From the NCBI GenBank assembly GCA_026545225.1, contig CM048848.1:18093353-18157352 (forward strand): a stretch of 64,000 nt of DNA, read 5' to 3'. Made by a program: the position numbers and the translations under genes. Below are positions 21,649 to 34,977 of this stretch, one piece after another. Numbering within the stretch: the first letter of the stretch is position 1; the number at the start of each line of letters is the position of its first letter. The notes under the pieces are model-generated. The model did no database searches and was not told where the DNA came from. It saw nothing but the letters and a program-made list of their open reading frames with translations. This DNA is from Cornus controversa (taxonomy: Eukaryota > Streptophyta > Magnoliopsida > Cornales > Cornaceae).

Positions 21649-23990
21649 GTTTGCATATCTATCTTGTTCCCGTCATTTTATAGTTTACTAAAGCATGAGT
21701 ATGCATTCTTTGGCTATCTTAGATAGATAACATCAATCTCAAGCATTCTCTATCTTGGCCACAACCCACATAAATGTGCCAGCTGATTCTGTTGATATAT
21801 AATTTAATGCAACGAAGTTGGGGATGTTGACTTAGAAGCCATGCAAACATACAAGATATCCGTTTGGCATTTGACTTATTCACTTAACTTTGGTTGTTGC
21901 ATTTGTACTCTGTCATTGCCTTAAATTGTTATGGTATCTAGTGCTTTTTAGTAGGTTCAGTCATATATTTCTCACTTTATGTGAATTAGCATTCCCGTCG
22001 TAGCTTCTTTTTTGGCCTCGCATGATTATGTTCTAACTCGAAAACTGGTAGTTTGCATAACTTTAAAATTTGAGGTATGTAACTCGGATTTTCTTTGTGA
22101 TATGTATATGAAAGTCATATATAACCTTCTGGGTAAAATTTGTTGCAAGCTAAAGTGAATTTCTGGAGGAGTTTAGTGATCTCTACAAAGCCTTTTTTTT
22201 GGCCTGGTGATGAAGTAAAACAATATTTCTTTCTTTCCTTTATGTTTTGGTAACTAAGTGGAGCAATATTTCTATTGGTTATAACTTTCTACATTGTTTA
22301 TTTTTTTTTTTAGTCTTTTTTATCTTTGCCTAGTTATGAGTCTAAACAATATTTTTATAATTAATAACTTTCTGCATTATACTTCTACCTAGTTCGAAAC
22401 AATACCTCCATTAGTTCTAAAGTTTATACATCCTTCCACTTTTTCCCACACCAAATGCGAACCATACTTCATGGCCACCTTCCTCCTGCTCATACAAAGT
22501 TCCTGTGAGCTGTGACTCTCAGTATATTCTTTCAAAGGGTCCAAAAACTCAGAAATTTATCACTTTAGCCTTAAGGGTCTGGTTGAGTGTCTAGTTAAGT
22601 ATAGCAAATTTTATATGACAAGTTGACTTTGTTTATTGCCACCCGATTCTTGCTATTAAAAAGTTTGCTTTGAAGTTCAAAATCATTATAATGATACATC
22701 TCCTTGTCAGATTTTCAATTTATTTGATTCCAACTGAACCTTGTAAGTTGCAAATTAGGGTAAAATATTAGGATAATAACATGAATCTTTATGTGAGATT
22801 TGTTAGAATAACCTTTGCTCAATCACAGTTCAACGCAACTTAACAAAGCTCCAAGTCTTTTTGTTATATGAATTTTGTTTTATAAAATGGTTTCATATCG
22901 TGAATGCATTGTCCTTTTGGCTTTTCTCTCGTCTTTATGTCACTTTTAGTTTGAACCATGTCTCTAGTACATCCATTGATTTTCATTGCACATCACCACT
23001 CCATCTTATTGGTTTAGATTGTCTTGTCTGGTTGTCCAAAATAAGCTTTGCATGAAAGCATTAATTTTTTTCTTTTTTAACTTGATTGCTACTTATACAT
23101 CTCATTTTGTTTAATTTAATTTTTTATAGATGTCTCATTCTTTCTTTTTTTCTCTCTCTTTTGGACCTTTTGGATAAAAAAAGGTTGTTTATTGGCATCC
23201 TAAATGATGTAGTACCAAACATAGCTGGCTTGTCTTTAACTTGATCATTAGTTAATGGCTAGAACACAGCCAAGTAGCACTTCTCTCTTTCTAGGCTATG
23301 TCCTTCAATCTTCCCCTTAATTATGGATATGCATCATAGATTACAAAATTAGCGAGTTTTGGAATATTTTGGCCATCACATATCAATATTCTTCACTTCT
23401 TTTCCAAAGTGTAGTAATGTTATGTGTATTTTGACTTGGTCCCTAATACCATATCTTGAGATTCTAAAGATCATTAGAGTTTTTACTTGGAATAAAATCT
23501 CTCGAAATTTCAAAACTAGATCTCTATTGTTGAGAAACTTGCATAATAGATCCATAATGTTACACTGTTATGATTATGTCAAGTGGCACATTGGCAGAAG
23601 CCCTTAAAAGTATTGGGGAGTTCATTTCAATTGCACTGATGGTGGCAAAGATCTTAAAATTAAAAGAATATGGAAATTTTGATGATTCAGAGATTGCCAT
23701 AATCTTTTTAACGAAAGTTGATATATCTTGGAATAAAGTTAAACACAGAAAAGAATACATCATTTGGCATCTATCTAACTTGTGACTTGATTTCAAAAGA
23801 GTCAAATAACTGGACTATTGCCAAATTCTTACTAGCTCTTCGATAAATAGAGCTGTTGGAATTAAGTTTTTGTTTTTTTTCTTCCTACTAAGTACTAATC
23901 ACCCTCTTGCCCCTAAAATAAAAGAAAGCTCCCATATTTTACTTAGTCCAGAACTTGTTGTCCCTTCTCCTTAGAACCCTCCAACTCTGA
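21649..23990. other. Non-coding, intron-like stretch
   Basis: T-rich sequence follows the last DnaJ exon. The next expected exon (after SQK) could not be found. Frames at 22861-23055, 23359-23607 and 23570-23785 have no recognisable domain. Confidence 0.45.
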
Positions 23991-26205
23991 TGAACCTAGT
24001 GGGGGAGGGGGTGAATATGTTCTTCGATTTTTCTTCCTAATATTTGCAAGTTTGATTGGCACATGCAATAACATAATTATAGGCACACAAATTTATAGAG
24101 GAAACCCTAGGGTGGAGAAAAAACCTCTTCGAACTGAGCTCCACTATGTCTGAAAGGGTAGTATAGTAATTCTCTCAATCACTCTCTCACTCACCTAACT
24201 CATAACATAGTCGCTTCAGCACTTAACCTACTTCACAGCCTCCCTAGGCCTGAACCACTCTTACTAAATCTCACAACTTTTCCACTCTCAACCCAGCCCA
24301 GGCTTCCCCAAGCCCAAGCTATCTTACACCAAATCTCACCACAATCACTCACACTCTCTCTATCCAAAGTATTCCAATACTTGGACTATACATAGTGATA
24401 GTGGAGTCAGTTTGATGTGATAAACAACAACTCTTCAAGTTTTGATTTGTCGGTCTTCAATTCTTCAAGTGCAACTCTTCAAGAAGGATAGATAAGTAGA
24501 CACACTGAATCTGCTTTGATCAATAAAGTTCCAATACTTTGAAGATTTTTAGCAACAAAACTAACTAAGACAATTATGCTTGCAACTTGAGATATGAAGC
24601 TTGAAGGTTTGTTGCAACCTTAGGTTAAGTTCAGAGATCACTTGAACAAATAGGATTTGTCATAATTCTCATGCTCACATTTGGTTCCAGCTATGTATTC
24701 ATCACAGGGCTCATAACAGTAACTAGATCCTCAATTTATCTAAAAGGATAGTGCAACATACTGATATGGAATTCCTTTTGGCCACCTGAACAATTTCTAG
24801 CAAAACAGCAGCTAACACAGTAACAAGTGTGCTCTTTTAATATTTGAAAATTAAATATCATTTTTCAGAAAATGCAGTTTTAGAACATGCTTCTAACAAA
24901 ATAAATTGAGCTAAATCAGTTTCTAGAATGCAAATGCCTATGTGGTGATAAATGTAACCTTATAACTTCACCAACACCTTTAATTAGATCAAATACACTT
25001 GGTTGAATGTTAATATCAGTGCATGAATCAAGTTAAAATAGATTAGCCCCCTTTCCAATATGATTGACAGCAAGAAGAGATTATATCAGCCATGAACAAT
25101 ACTTCAGCATAGTCAAGTTATGCTTTGAGCAATATCAGTTTCAATTTTGACCAACATAGATCAAAAGGGAGATTAATGTGTTATTTGAAGTATGCTAAAG
25201 TGCATTTGAGTCACTATAGTTCAGCTACAATACAGTATGGTTATGATCAGACCCTAAAAGTTAATAAGCAAGATTGGCACTTCTTTGCAAGATTCATTTG
25301 ACAGTAACACTTGACAAAAATAGCTAAGTTCAAAGTAGTCATTGCTTAATCCTATATAAATACATATGCAGAAGCAATTTATGCAGCCCAAATCACTTTT
25401 AATTGTGAATCACAGTGTATATGAATTTTTGTCAGCACAAGGTAGCTCAAAACAATAGATAGCAAACTGCAGAAAATCAAATGTTCAGAAGAAGGCACCA
25501 AGTAACCACTACAGTCACCAATTAAAGCTCAATATGATATGGTCAATGTAATTGAACCATCAGAGTTCATACAAATGTAGTGGTTGAAGATTTAATGACA
25601 ATTTGATAGTAACTTTATACCTTAAGTACAGTAGACCACAAAAAAGATCTTGTATGCCATGCTCAACTTAAATTTAGCTATTGTTCAGTGCAAACTTGTG
25701 TCAAAGATCACTCTAAATACTAATTAAAATATGCTCAAAGTCTTAACAGATATGTCAAACCACCCTTCATATAATAATGATGCAATTTTGAGACAGTAGC
25801 AATTTTAAAGGTTCAGATTTGGGGTTTTGGTTATGAAAATGTGAAGCAACCTCTAGAACAACCTCAGCTCTGCAAGAATGATTTCAATATGAGGAAAAAC
25901 ACTTGTCTAACACATTAGAAACAAGTTAGAAGCTTTTCAAATAGTATTAGACCAGAATTTAGAAACTTTGACAGCTAAACATGGACATGACAGAGATTTG
26001 AAAAGTGAAAATGGAGAAATACTTCTAATTCAACTTGAAATCAACTTTAATAATGTTGAAATTAGAAGTTACATTCGCAGAGATCAACAAATGATATTAA
26101 AACACTTGGTAGGTTGAGCATATCAGTATAGTGTACACCAAAAAGCTATGAATAGTTCAACACAAAGCATATTCTGCTTATAGATTAAACATTTAGAAAT
26201 TTAGT
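23990..26205. other. Unclassified non-coding repeat-like stretch
   Basis: It begins with a GATGAACCTAGTGGGGGAGG-like segment, followed by gggtgaatatg. That resembles a motif I associate with plant LTR or LARD-type repeats. The remaining 2 kb is AT-rich with no long open frame on either strand. No paired LTR ends, PBS or coding domain were found. Confidence 0.35.
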
Positions 26206-26209
26206 CCCT

Positions 26210-28430
26210 ACAAATTGAAGACGAAGAGGTTTTCGGAATGCATGACCAGAAACTTCCCTTGACGTATCTTTTCTTGAACTAGTCAACCCATAATTTTTCT
26301 CCATTCGTGATGAAATCCCAAACCAGCATACACTTAGCAGCAAAGTCTAACTCCCCAATTTTTTGAATGCCAAATCCACCTTCTGATTTTGGAAGGGTAA
26401 CTTTAGACCATTTAAGAAAATGTAATTTGTGAACTGTGTCATCATGACCCCAAATGAAGGCTCTAATCTTTCTCTCTATATGTAGTCTACAAGACCATGG
26501 AATTAAATCCAAATGCCCAGTAGTAGATAAAAGATAAGACCACTGATTTAATCAACTCAATTATCACGATGAGATTTTATCCAACAGGAGATTAAAATGA
26601 GATTTCTTAAGCACGGTATCATTCAAAGGCAAGCCCAAATACTTAATAGGAAAACTACCTCTTTTAAAAGGAAGAATTCATTCCAAGGTTCTGGATTGCC
26701 TCACCGCCTTAGAGAAAATTATTTCGCTCTTCTCTTTACTAGCATGAAGACCTGTATTAGTGGAAAATTTATGAAGAACAGCGAGCAAGCTTTGAGCAGT
26801 AGAGACATCAGCTTTCACCACCACAAAAAGGTCATCACCATAAAAAATATGGGAGAGTTTAATACCCATTTTTATAGCAACTTTTGAAAGAGCTATTGAA
26901 CCATCATCTACTGCGGTATTCATCAAATTACTAAAATATTTCGTGACTAAAGTAAAGAGCAAGGGGGACAATGGACAACCCTGCCTAATACCTCGACCAG
27001 AGTTGAAGAAAACACCATTAATAAGAAGCGAGAATTTAGGTAAAGTAATACAGGTCCTCACCCATTGAATCCACCGATCACCAAAACCATGTAGCTTCAA
27101 AACATGCAGAATAAAAGCCCAAGATATTGAAGTCCACCTTCACTGCCATACCAGCTACCCCCCTCTTGTTATTAAAACCTCTCACCATATCTGAGGCCAA
27201 TATTATGTTGTCATGAATACGTCACCCTTTAATAAAAGCTGATTGTTCAGGACCAATCAACTTATGTAAACAAGCCCCCATTCTATTTGCCATCACTTTA
27301 GAGATGATCTTATATAAAGTAGAGCAAAGAGAAATTGGGCGATAATCTGACATCTTCAGGTTGTGATCCTTCTTTGGGATTAAAGTAATAAGAGTACTAT
27401 TTACTGCTTGAGGAAGAGATGTTGTCATGAAAAAAACTTACACGGCCTGAATAACATCATTCCCAACCACATGCCAAAATTTTTGAAAAAATTGAGGAGG
27501 AAACCCATCCGCACCAGGGGACTTATCTTGGCTCAACGCCATGACCACCCCTTTAATTTCTGCATGATCAACTTCTCTCTCAATACCCACTTTCTCGTGC
27601 TCTTCTAACATTCGTCTAGTTGGACACAAATCTGATGAAATTGATGGGGAGGCCTTACAAATATTCTCATAATACTGGACCAGCCAATCTTTAACCACTG
27701 CAGGATTTTCAGTATAACCACCCTCCTCATTTAATAAGGAGGTGATCGCATTCCTGGATCGCCTCTGCTTAACTTTTTGGTGAAAAAAATGAGTGCATCT
27801 ATCATTCTCTTTATTCCATGTCACCCGTGATTTTTGGGCCCATAGCATTTCTTCAAAACCATACATGTTTTCTAAGTTAGAAGAAACCTCTTTCTCTACT
27901 TGAAACAAGCTAGAATTTAAAGGCTCTGCCAGCAACTGTTGTTGTATGTCTCCCAGCACCTTTCGAGCGTCCAAAATTTTTTGATTAAGATGGCCCTTCT
28001 TTTTATTCCACTCCTTCATATGATTCTTAAAAATACACAGCTTCTTGAGAAGTTGATGTATAGGATTTCCAGTAACTATAGCCCTCCAGGACTCCTGAAG
28101 CATTATCTCCACCTCCGGCATGAAACACCACATCTTTAGGAATTTAAAAGGTTTCAAACCAGAAGAGCAGTTGGAAGCCCATTTTACAACTAGTCCTTAA
28201 TGATCAGATAACGATGCCATAGACATAGAGAGTTTAGAGTCTGTAAATTGATTCAGCCACTCTGTATTCACAAGGTCCCTATCAAGTCTAGCACAAATCC
28301 TTTTTTGAAAAAATTGTTTATTGGACTAAGACCAAGAACCATTATTCACTGGCAAGTCATCTAACCCATCTCATTTAGCACATTGTTGAACTCTTCAATC
28401 AAAGCCTAAGGAACATGAACACCGCCCACC
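26210..28430 (-). mobile_element. Second LINE (L1-type ORF2), degenerate, minus strand
   Basis: Read on the minus strand it carries the end of the endonuclease domain (ICARLDRDLVNTEWLNQF, 28330-28245) and the linker and RT start (28157-27438: WNKENDRCTHFFHQKVKQRR; DKSPGADGFPPQFFQKFWHV). RT continues at 27428-27222 (YRPISLCSTLYKIISKVMAN; GPEQSAFIKG) and 27100-26678 (RGIRQGCPLSPLLF and the catalytic-site variant FYGDDLFVV). The thumb and start of the C-terminal region lie at 26512-26279. A short deletion near 27145 removes the KAYD palm motif after VKVDF and shifts frame. The endonuclease start and the 3' end with zf-RVT are missing. Its 5' cut abuts the Athila LTR at 28437. Confidence 0.9.
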
Positions 28431-28436
28431 TTTTCG

Positions 28437-29557
28437 TGTGTGAGTGTGACTCAAAAAGTATATCAATTAAAATTTTTCACACTTCGCAATAGAACGAATT
28501 CCTTGCAGAATAGGGCTATCGAAAGGGGTATCGTACCTCAGGGATTATGGTCTGATGAGTTGGAATACTGAATTAATTCTAATTAAATTTAGAAGAAAAT
28601 AATTCTGATTTTTAAACTAAAACAATTAAAAAGATAACTAAAATAAATCAAAGTAAAATAGATATTGAAGATAATATGAGAGAAATCTAGGGTGTTTGAC
28701 TTCACCACTAACTCCACAATCAATGGTTAATTGAATCAACTATAGGGGAATTACATCATGCATAAGTGGTGTCAGTGGCTACAAGCTCACCTTCATCCGT
28801 CAAGAAGATAACATATGATTAAGGCTAAGCCATGGACTATCTTCGATTGGCATGGACCATCTGCCTAACTACTCTAATCTATGGTGCAGTATGGTTCATC
28901 TTCTCTAGGCATAATCCATCAAAGCTCTTAACAATATATTCAGTGATTACCATTGTGTAATAATCTCTCTCATGATCAAAGAAAACAAGAGAGATTGAGT
29001 TCAATAACAACAACTAAATATCTAAGACAAGATAAGAAATCATTGAGATTGAATTTACAAGACTTTTATTGCTCAATTCTATAATAAGAATCCTCTGAAT
29101 TACACAATCTATGCATGTATATAAAGGTCCCCAATAATTAAAACAATCAAACCATTGATGCTTTGTTAGGGCTACATCAAAACCCTAGTGGATGAACTAG
29201 CCGCTCATGGTAGAAGAAGAAGCTTCAACTGTTGAGGAAGAAGGCATCATCTTCACGAATTATGCGTATGACTTCGTTCTCCAATGGCTCTGCAATATGT
29301 TTCTGTTCTCTTCTCAGCCCTCTCAGACTCTCCAAACTCTCTCTGTAATCTCTCCTAAACTCAGCCTCTTATTCTTCACTTTATTCCCCAAGAGAATACA
29401 CCAAAGTCCTAATCCAATTAGGAATAAATTAGGGTTTCCCGCAACACTAATCAGGTGGGTTTTTCCTACTGACTTCGGCTCAACTTTTGACCCACTAGAA
29501 GTCCGATTTACGGAATTTTTGTGAAATACAAAAGTGTGCAGAATCAAATTTCGTTCA
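28437..29557 (-). repeat. 3' LTR of the Athila-like element (1121 bp)
   Basis: On the plus strand the LTR runs TGTGTGAGTGTGAC to ATTTCGTTCA, so it has TG...CA ends. It is nearly identical to 34978-36098. Next to it inside (29558-29578) the minus strand reads ...CACAAAAGG, a plausible polypurine tract. Confidence 0.9.
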
Positions 29558-32500
29558 ACCTTTTGTGAAAATTATGTCTATTTGAGGCTCGGAAATAAGA
29601 CTTCTGGTCCATTTTCCAAAATGGGATTAAGACTATATTATGCGCAAATTTGGGCTTCAGGCCCGAAACCTTCTTAAGCAGCTGTCATTCTCTTGGACCT
29701 CTTCCTTGAGCTGAATTGAGTTGAAATAAATGGTTGAATGAATCTCATTTGATGTAGACTTCATCTAACCATCTTGGATGTCTTCTTTAAAAGCCCAAAA
29801 GCTTGGTTTTAACTGAAATAATCATTAAGACCCTGAAAATACAGAAAACACTAAAACAAAGTAAAATCACAAAATAATCTATCACTAAGAGAATAAAATA
29901 CATAAGTTAAGAGGCTAGAATGCGTAACATTCAACGCCTATCACACCCCCAAACTTACATATTGCTAGTCCCTTAGCAATAGAATAAAATAAAACTAAAA
30001 CAAAGAAACTAGTAAATACTAACTAAACTACCCAACTCCACTTTCGTGGGAGAAACGATTGCATTTAGCATATGCAACAAGCCTTCAAACCCCTAGGTTC
30101 CCCCTAGTGGACGAGTATAGTCTCGTGAGGGTTTACAGAAATGTTACCCACAAACATTCAAAATTCTATTTCAACATTAATTCAAGAAGAAGATTACAAT
30201 ACATAGTTACAAACTTGCATTCAAGAATAATTTCAAACTTTCAAATTCTATAATTCAAATCAATGGTTCCCATGCATAATTCACATCAACATATATCAAA
30301 ATAATCAACTCTAGCTTCCTCGTGTAAAGTGAACTAGCAGTCATCTCATGTAGCATAACCCAACTCTGAATATATTAAGGCACATACCTTTCCAACTTAC
30401 TAGTTCTCCTTATTGAAATCATACTTCACAACATGCATACATGACTTTTTCATTTTTTTTCATCTTTCCCTTTTTTTTTCATTGCTTTATTGGTTGTGTA
30501 ATGTCTTGATTTATTAAGCTTTTTGAAAGATCCATGTAGCAAGCTTTCAGTCAGTGACTCCCAAACCAGATGGCTTTAGGGCACTAGGCTTTAAGATACC
30601 CTGAAGACCTAATTACTCGAATCAGTCGGGCTACAAATCAAGACAACCAATGCTCATCTTTTCTCACCCTTTCACTTTTGACGCGAACACTCTGTGCTTC
30701 TTGAGGCATAGAGGCCCAATTACTCATGAAAAAGATCAAATTGATTTGCTTATTCATCACTTTTTTTTCTTCTTTTTTTCATTGAAGTCAAGTATTTTCA
30801 TTGAATTCAAGTAAAACACATTAATGGTACTCATTCTCAAGAGATACTAATTAATATCAAGCATATGTAACTCAATAACTTAAAACCAAAGTTTATACCC
30901 CATAAGACTATGCTAGTGTGTCGTTCATGTAAGGAAACTAAAATTAATCACTTCAAAACATATTATTGCAAACCATAATTAAAACCACTTAATTTAAACC
31001 ATAATTTGCAAAAATTTAAAACATACTCAAAAATTGCAAGTTATGCCCCTACATAAGGTCTTAATCCTTTGAATAATATTAAAACATTCTATCTAAAAAT
31101 AAAATAAACAAACTAAGAAAATAAAATAAAATAAACTCCTAATACAAGAAGAATTTCACAAATTTTCCCTATATGCAATAAAACACAAAAATAGGCATCG
31201 CCTCACCCCCAAACTTAAATTGTACATTGTCCTCAATGTACACCCAATTAAAGCATAGAGAAGAATAAGAACGATGTTACCAAGACCAAGGAGTAGTGGC
31301 AAGAAAATAGAGCACATCAAGTTGTATGAAGGCAATGCAAGCACACCCCCAAACTTGGATGTTTCAACCTGTCAAAACAAACCACTATACCCCAAAGACC
31401 AAATGAAATAGTATGGGTGAAAATAAATATGAAATTTTTTTTTATTTTTTTAAACTGAAGAGAGAAAAAAAGAATATGAAAAATAAAATAAAGAAGAAAG
31501 AAATAATAAAGAAAAATACAAAAGATAGTTACCTCCGAAAAATCAAGGAGAAGGTGGTGCCGAAACATCAAGGTCATAGCCAGAATGGAGCATCAAAATC
31601 AACCAACTAATCCACAATTAATTCGCAATGTCCTCCCCCAAACTTGTAGCAAAAAACCCCTCAAAGAAATCACCCCACTTCCACAATTACTTCACACCTC
31701 TTGTGAAGAAGGAAATATGAAAAAGTTAAAAATTTAATGATAATGGAGAATAATAAGTTGGAATTGACGATGATTATGATGAATTATGATGATCAAGTAG
31801 GTGTATGGAAATAAAATTGAAAGATTTTAGAGTGTATATTGATGTTGGAGAGGCACCAAGGCTTAAATTTTCCAAGTGGGAGCAATGAGGCAGGAAAGAT
31901 GCCTTAAATAAGCAAAATTGAAGCAGATTGAGCCTTCAGGGCTGGGGCGATCGATCCCCCTTGGTCTGGGCGATTGATCCCCCAGCTGATCGCCTACTCA
32001 CATAGAGAAAAAATTGGGGCGATCGATCCCCCTCCAAATGGGCGATCGATCCCCCCTACTGATGCCCGTTGAGCCTCTATCGCCCAAGGTCGACCGAGAC
32101 GTGTATTTTTGGAGTTTCTATCGCCCAAGGTCGACCGAGAGCTCGTTTTTTTCACCCATCTTGAGTCCAAAGACCTCGATACACCTCTTAGCATCTTTTG
32201 GAAGCAACTTATACATCATAAACACAAAGAAAACACATCAAAACGCAACTAAAATTGAAAGAAAACTTAAGAAAACTAAAACTAAAAATTAAAATCAAAG
32301 AAAACTAAAGAAATTAAAGGATAGAACTACATACAAATCCTACAATTTAACGTCCGTAGGAGACGATCAACTCCAATTTAAGGTTCACCCAATGCCACAT
32401 TGCTCGAAGAGATTTAACTTCACCCCTTTTATGTGATCCTCACCTCCTTGTGTCAAACTCGATGTACCCGGAAGGATCGCATTGGCTTCTAAAAATATAT
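29558..32500 (-). other. Untranslated 3' interior of the Athila-like element
   Basis: This stretch holds no gene on either strand. It contains T-rich/A-rich tracts (30440-30500, 30760-30790, 31430-31530) and CACCCCCAAACTT words at about 29944, 31204 and 31344, which recur in this class of element. It also contains the GC-rich palindrome cluster at 31943-32141. Confidence 0.7.
31943..32141. repeat. Cluster of GC-rich palindromic repeats in the Athila interior
   Basis: Four copies of GGGCGATCGATCCCCC (31945, 31968 with one change, 32018, 32040) are followed by two copies of a 23-base unit starting CTATCGCCCAAGGTCGACC (32077 and 32119). The core CGATCGAT/GATCGATC is self-complementary. The GC content contrasts sharply with the AT-rich surroundings. 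Confidence 0.85.
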
Positions 32501-32501
32501 A

Positions 32502-33193
32502 TCATTGCCTTAAATTTAATTGAAACCATGGAAGAGACTCCAATGATGGCATCGAAGGAGTGTTAGAAATAGGAAGAAGTGGCTCAATCGGAATCCTCCA
32601 AGGTGGCTTATCTTTCATGGCCACTTCATCAAATATAACATTCACCCCCTTAATGGACTTCTCAATATCTTGAGATGGAGCACACGAAGTAATTTCTTCC
32701 AAACAATCATCAATGTCATCCATGAAGAAACACTCACTCTCATCTGGAGGCTGTCAATGGCATTAAAAATATTCAATTTTACCTTTATGTTGCCAAATGA
32801 TATATCCATGATCCCCGCTCGACAATTAATACGAGCATTAGCAGTAGCTAGAAATGGACGACCAAGGATGACTGGAATGTGATTATGCACTGGCTCGGTA
32901 TCTAGAACAATGAAGTCCACTGGGAAATAGAATTTATCCACCTTGATGATGACATCTTCAATGATCCCACGAGGTCGTTTGGTTGATCTATCCGTAAACT
33001 GCAAAACCACCATGGTATGCTTCAATTCTCCCAAACCCAACTGTAGGTAAACCGAGTAAGGTAATAAATTCACACTTGCACCTAAATCCAGAAGAGCTTT
33101 TTCCACTTGATGTTTTCCAATAATGCATGAAATAGTTGGAGCTCCTGGATCTTTGTACTTGGGAGGAGTGTACTGCTAAATTATAGAACTCAC
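32502..33193 (-). pseudogene. Athila aspartic protease region, truncated
   Basis: The minus strand reads TPPKYKDPGAPTISCIIGKH then ALLDLGASVNLLPYSVY (DLGAS is the catalytic loop of retroviral-type aspartic proteases, here with DLG in place of DSG/DTG) and VILGRPFLATANARI. It lies in the same frame as gag but is separated by stops at 33194 (TAA) and about 33178 (TAG). A frameshift near 32745 moves the frame to MDDIDDCLEEITSCAPSQD..., which ends at 32502. In intact elements RT would follow; here it is missing. Confidence 0.85.
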
Positions 33194-34699
33194 TTATTGT
33201 GGAAGCATGACTCTCTTTGGAACATGGCTCATTGATCTCCTTTTCTGAGTGCACAAGTCCTTCAAGAATTTGGCATAAGGAGGAATCTGTTTGATGGCAT
33301 CAAGGAGTGGTATATTAATCTTCACTTGTCGAAACACCTCCATCATGTCATGAAACTTGTCCCCTTGTTTTCCCAACTTGGATGTTTCTTGTAAACGTTG
33401 TGGGAAAGGAGCCTTGGGCTCATATAAATTTTCAGCAATTGGACTCATGAGCACCTCTTCTTGATCATTCTTCTTCTCCCCCACCTTGTTATCAATTACT
33501 TTTTCACTTCTCAAAGTGTTGATGGCTTGTACCTCCTCAAGATGTGGGTTGCTCAAAGAATCATGCATCCCTCTAGGATTGGCAATGGGTTGACTTGGTA
33601 GCTTTTCCTCTTCTCTTTTACTCAAGGCATTGGCAAGTTGTCCAAACTGAGATTCCAGTTTGGCAATTGATTGAGAGTGAGAATGTACCAATTGAGCAGT
33701 GGATTGAAGTACTTCAGCAATAGAGTCAAGCTTATCAAGTTTTGCTAGGGCAAGCATCATCTTATCTTCAAGAGCCGAACTCTTTGGTGGCATAGGAACT
33801 TGTGCTTCATATAGTTGTGGAGGAACATAGTTTTGAGGATGAAAAGTGGGCTGAATTACTGAAGATGGATTAGAAACTTGACCAGTTGCTATGAGTTGCA
33901 CCATTCTTTGTGTCACATCATCCACAATGGTAGACATAGCATCTGTAGAATCAATATCAAAAATATCAGCTATCCTCCTTGTATTGGATGGTCTGCTCTA
34001 ACGAGATGAAGACACACGTTGTAAAGAATTGTCACTAAGGTTCTCAAACAAAGTCCATGCTTCATCTTCGCTTTTTAACATGAAAGTACCCCCACATGAT
34101 GCATCCACCATTTGTCTGTTACTCTCTGTTAGCCCCTCATAGAAACACTGCACTAACTGCCACTTTAGAACTTGGTGATGAGGACACTTCCTAAGAAGGT
34201 CCTTGAATCTCTCCCATGTCTCATAAAATTGTTCCCCCTCAAATTGAAAGAAACCAGTGATAGCACGTCTGAATTGATTGGTCCTCCCTATCGGAAAATA
34301 TTTCTTCAAGAACTCACTTTGCATTTGAGTCCATGTAGTGATAGAGCCTGTCGGTAGAGATCTGAACCAATACTTGGCCTTCTCCTTTAGAGAGAATGGA
34401 AAGAGTCGCATCCTGAAAGCATATTCTGAGAAGTTATGAATTTTTGTTATTGAGCAAACTTCTATAAAATCATCTAAGTGCTTGTATGGATCTTCATCAG
34501 TCAGCCCAAAGTAGGATGGCAACATCTGGATGATACTGGACTTGATCTCATAGTTATGTGCAGTCACATTAGGCAGTTGAAATTCAGCTGGCGAATTATA
34601 TGTCTCTGGGACATAGTAATCTCTAAGAAGTCTCGCCCTCTCCACGACAGCATTAGTCACAATAGTGTTGTCCTCATTATTATCACGCACACCAGCCAT
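33194..34699 (-). pseudogene. Athila gag (retrotrans_gag), one in-frame stop
   Basis: The 233-codon frame from ATG 34699 carries the retrotrans_gag domain: SYFGLTDEDPYKHLDDFIEV, RLFPFSLKEKAKYWFRSLP, FLKKYFPIGRTNQFRRAITG and CPHHQVLKWQLVQCFYEGL. It stops at a single TAG at 33998-34000. The same frame then continues to 33194 with a coiled-coil-like stretch (MLALAKLDKLDSIAEVLQST; IAKLESQFGQLANALSKREE) typical of the C-terminal gag of Athila elements. It forms the virus-like particle coat in the family. One point mutation separates the two halves, which fits the young age suggested by the LTRs. Confidence 0.9.
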
Positions 34700-34945
34700 G
34701 ACATCAATAATCTCTTCCTCTTACTCAATGGTATAGCAATTGAAGTCCCTCAAAAGAAAACAAAAATAAAATAATACAAATTAGTAGCAAAATAAAAAAA
34801 TCTAAAAAAAATAAAAATAAAACAAATTAGTATCTGAAATAAAACAAAAACAAAATTAAAAGCAAAATAAAAAAATAAAAAAAAAATTCCTAAACTAAAA
34901 ATTCAATTAAAATTAATTCTGTATAATTCAATCAATCAAATAGAT

Positions 34946-34965
34946 AATCCTTGGCAACGGTGCCA
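34946..34965 (-). promoter_or_regulatory. Primer-binding site, tRNA-Asp type
   Basis: The minus strand reads TGGCACCGTTGCCAAGGATT, which differs at three positions from the TGGCGCCGTTGCCGGGGATT complement of plant tRNA-Asp used by Athila/Tat elements. It sits 12 bases inside the LTR end at 34978. Confidence 0.8.
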
Positions 34966-34977
34966 AAAATTGATTCG

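Noticed and set aside
26279-27428. Possible functional reverse transcriptase gene
   Set aside because: The KAYD palm motif is deleted and several stops and frameshifts exist.
29207-29524. 105-codon frame present twice (also 35748-36065)
   Set aside because: It is duplicated because it lies in the two LTRs; it has no domain and runs antisense to the element.
31317-31577. 86-codon hydrophobic minus-strand frame
   Set aside because: It is phenylalanine/isoleucine-rich from an A-rich tract in the Athila untranslated region; not a membrane protein gene.
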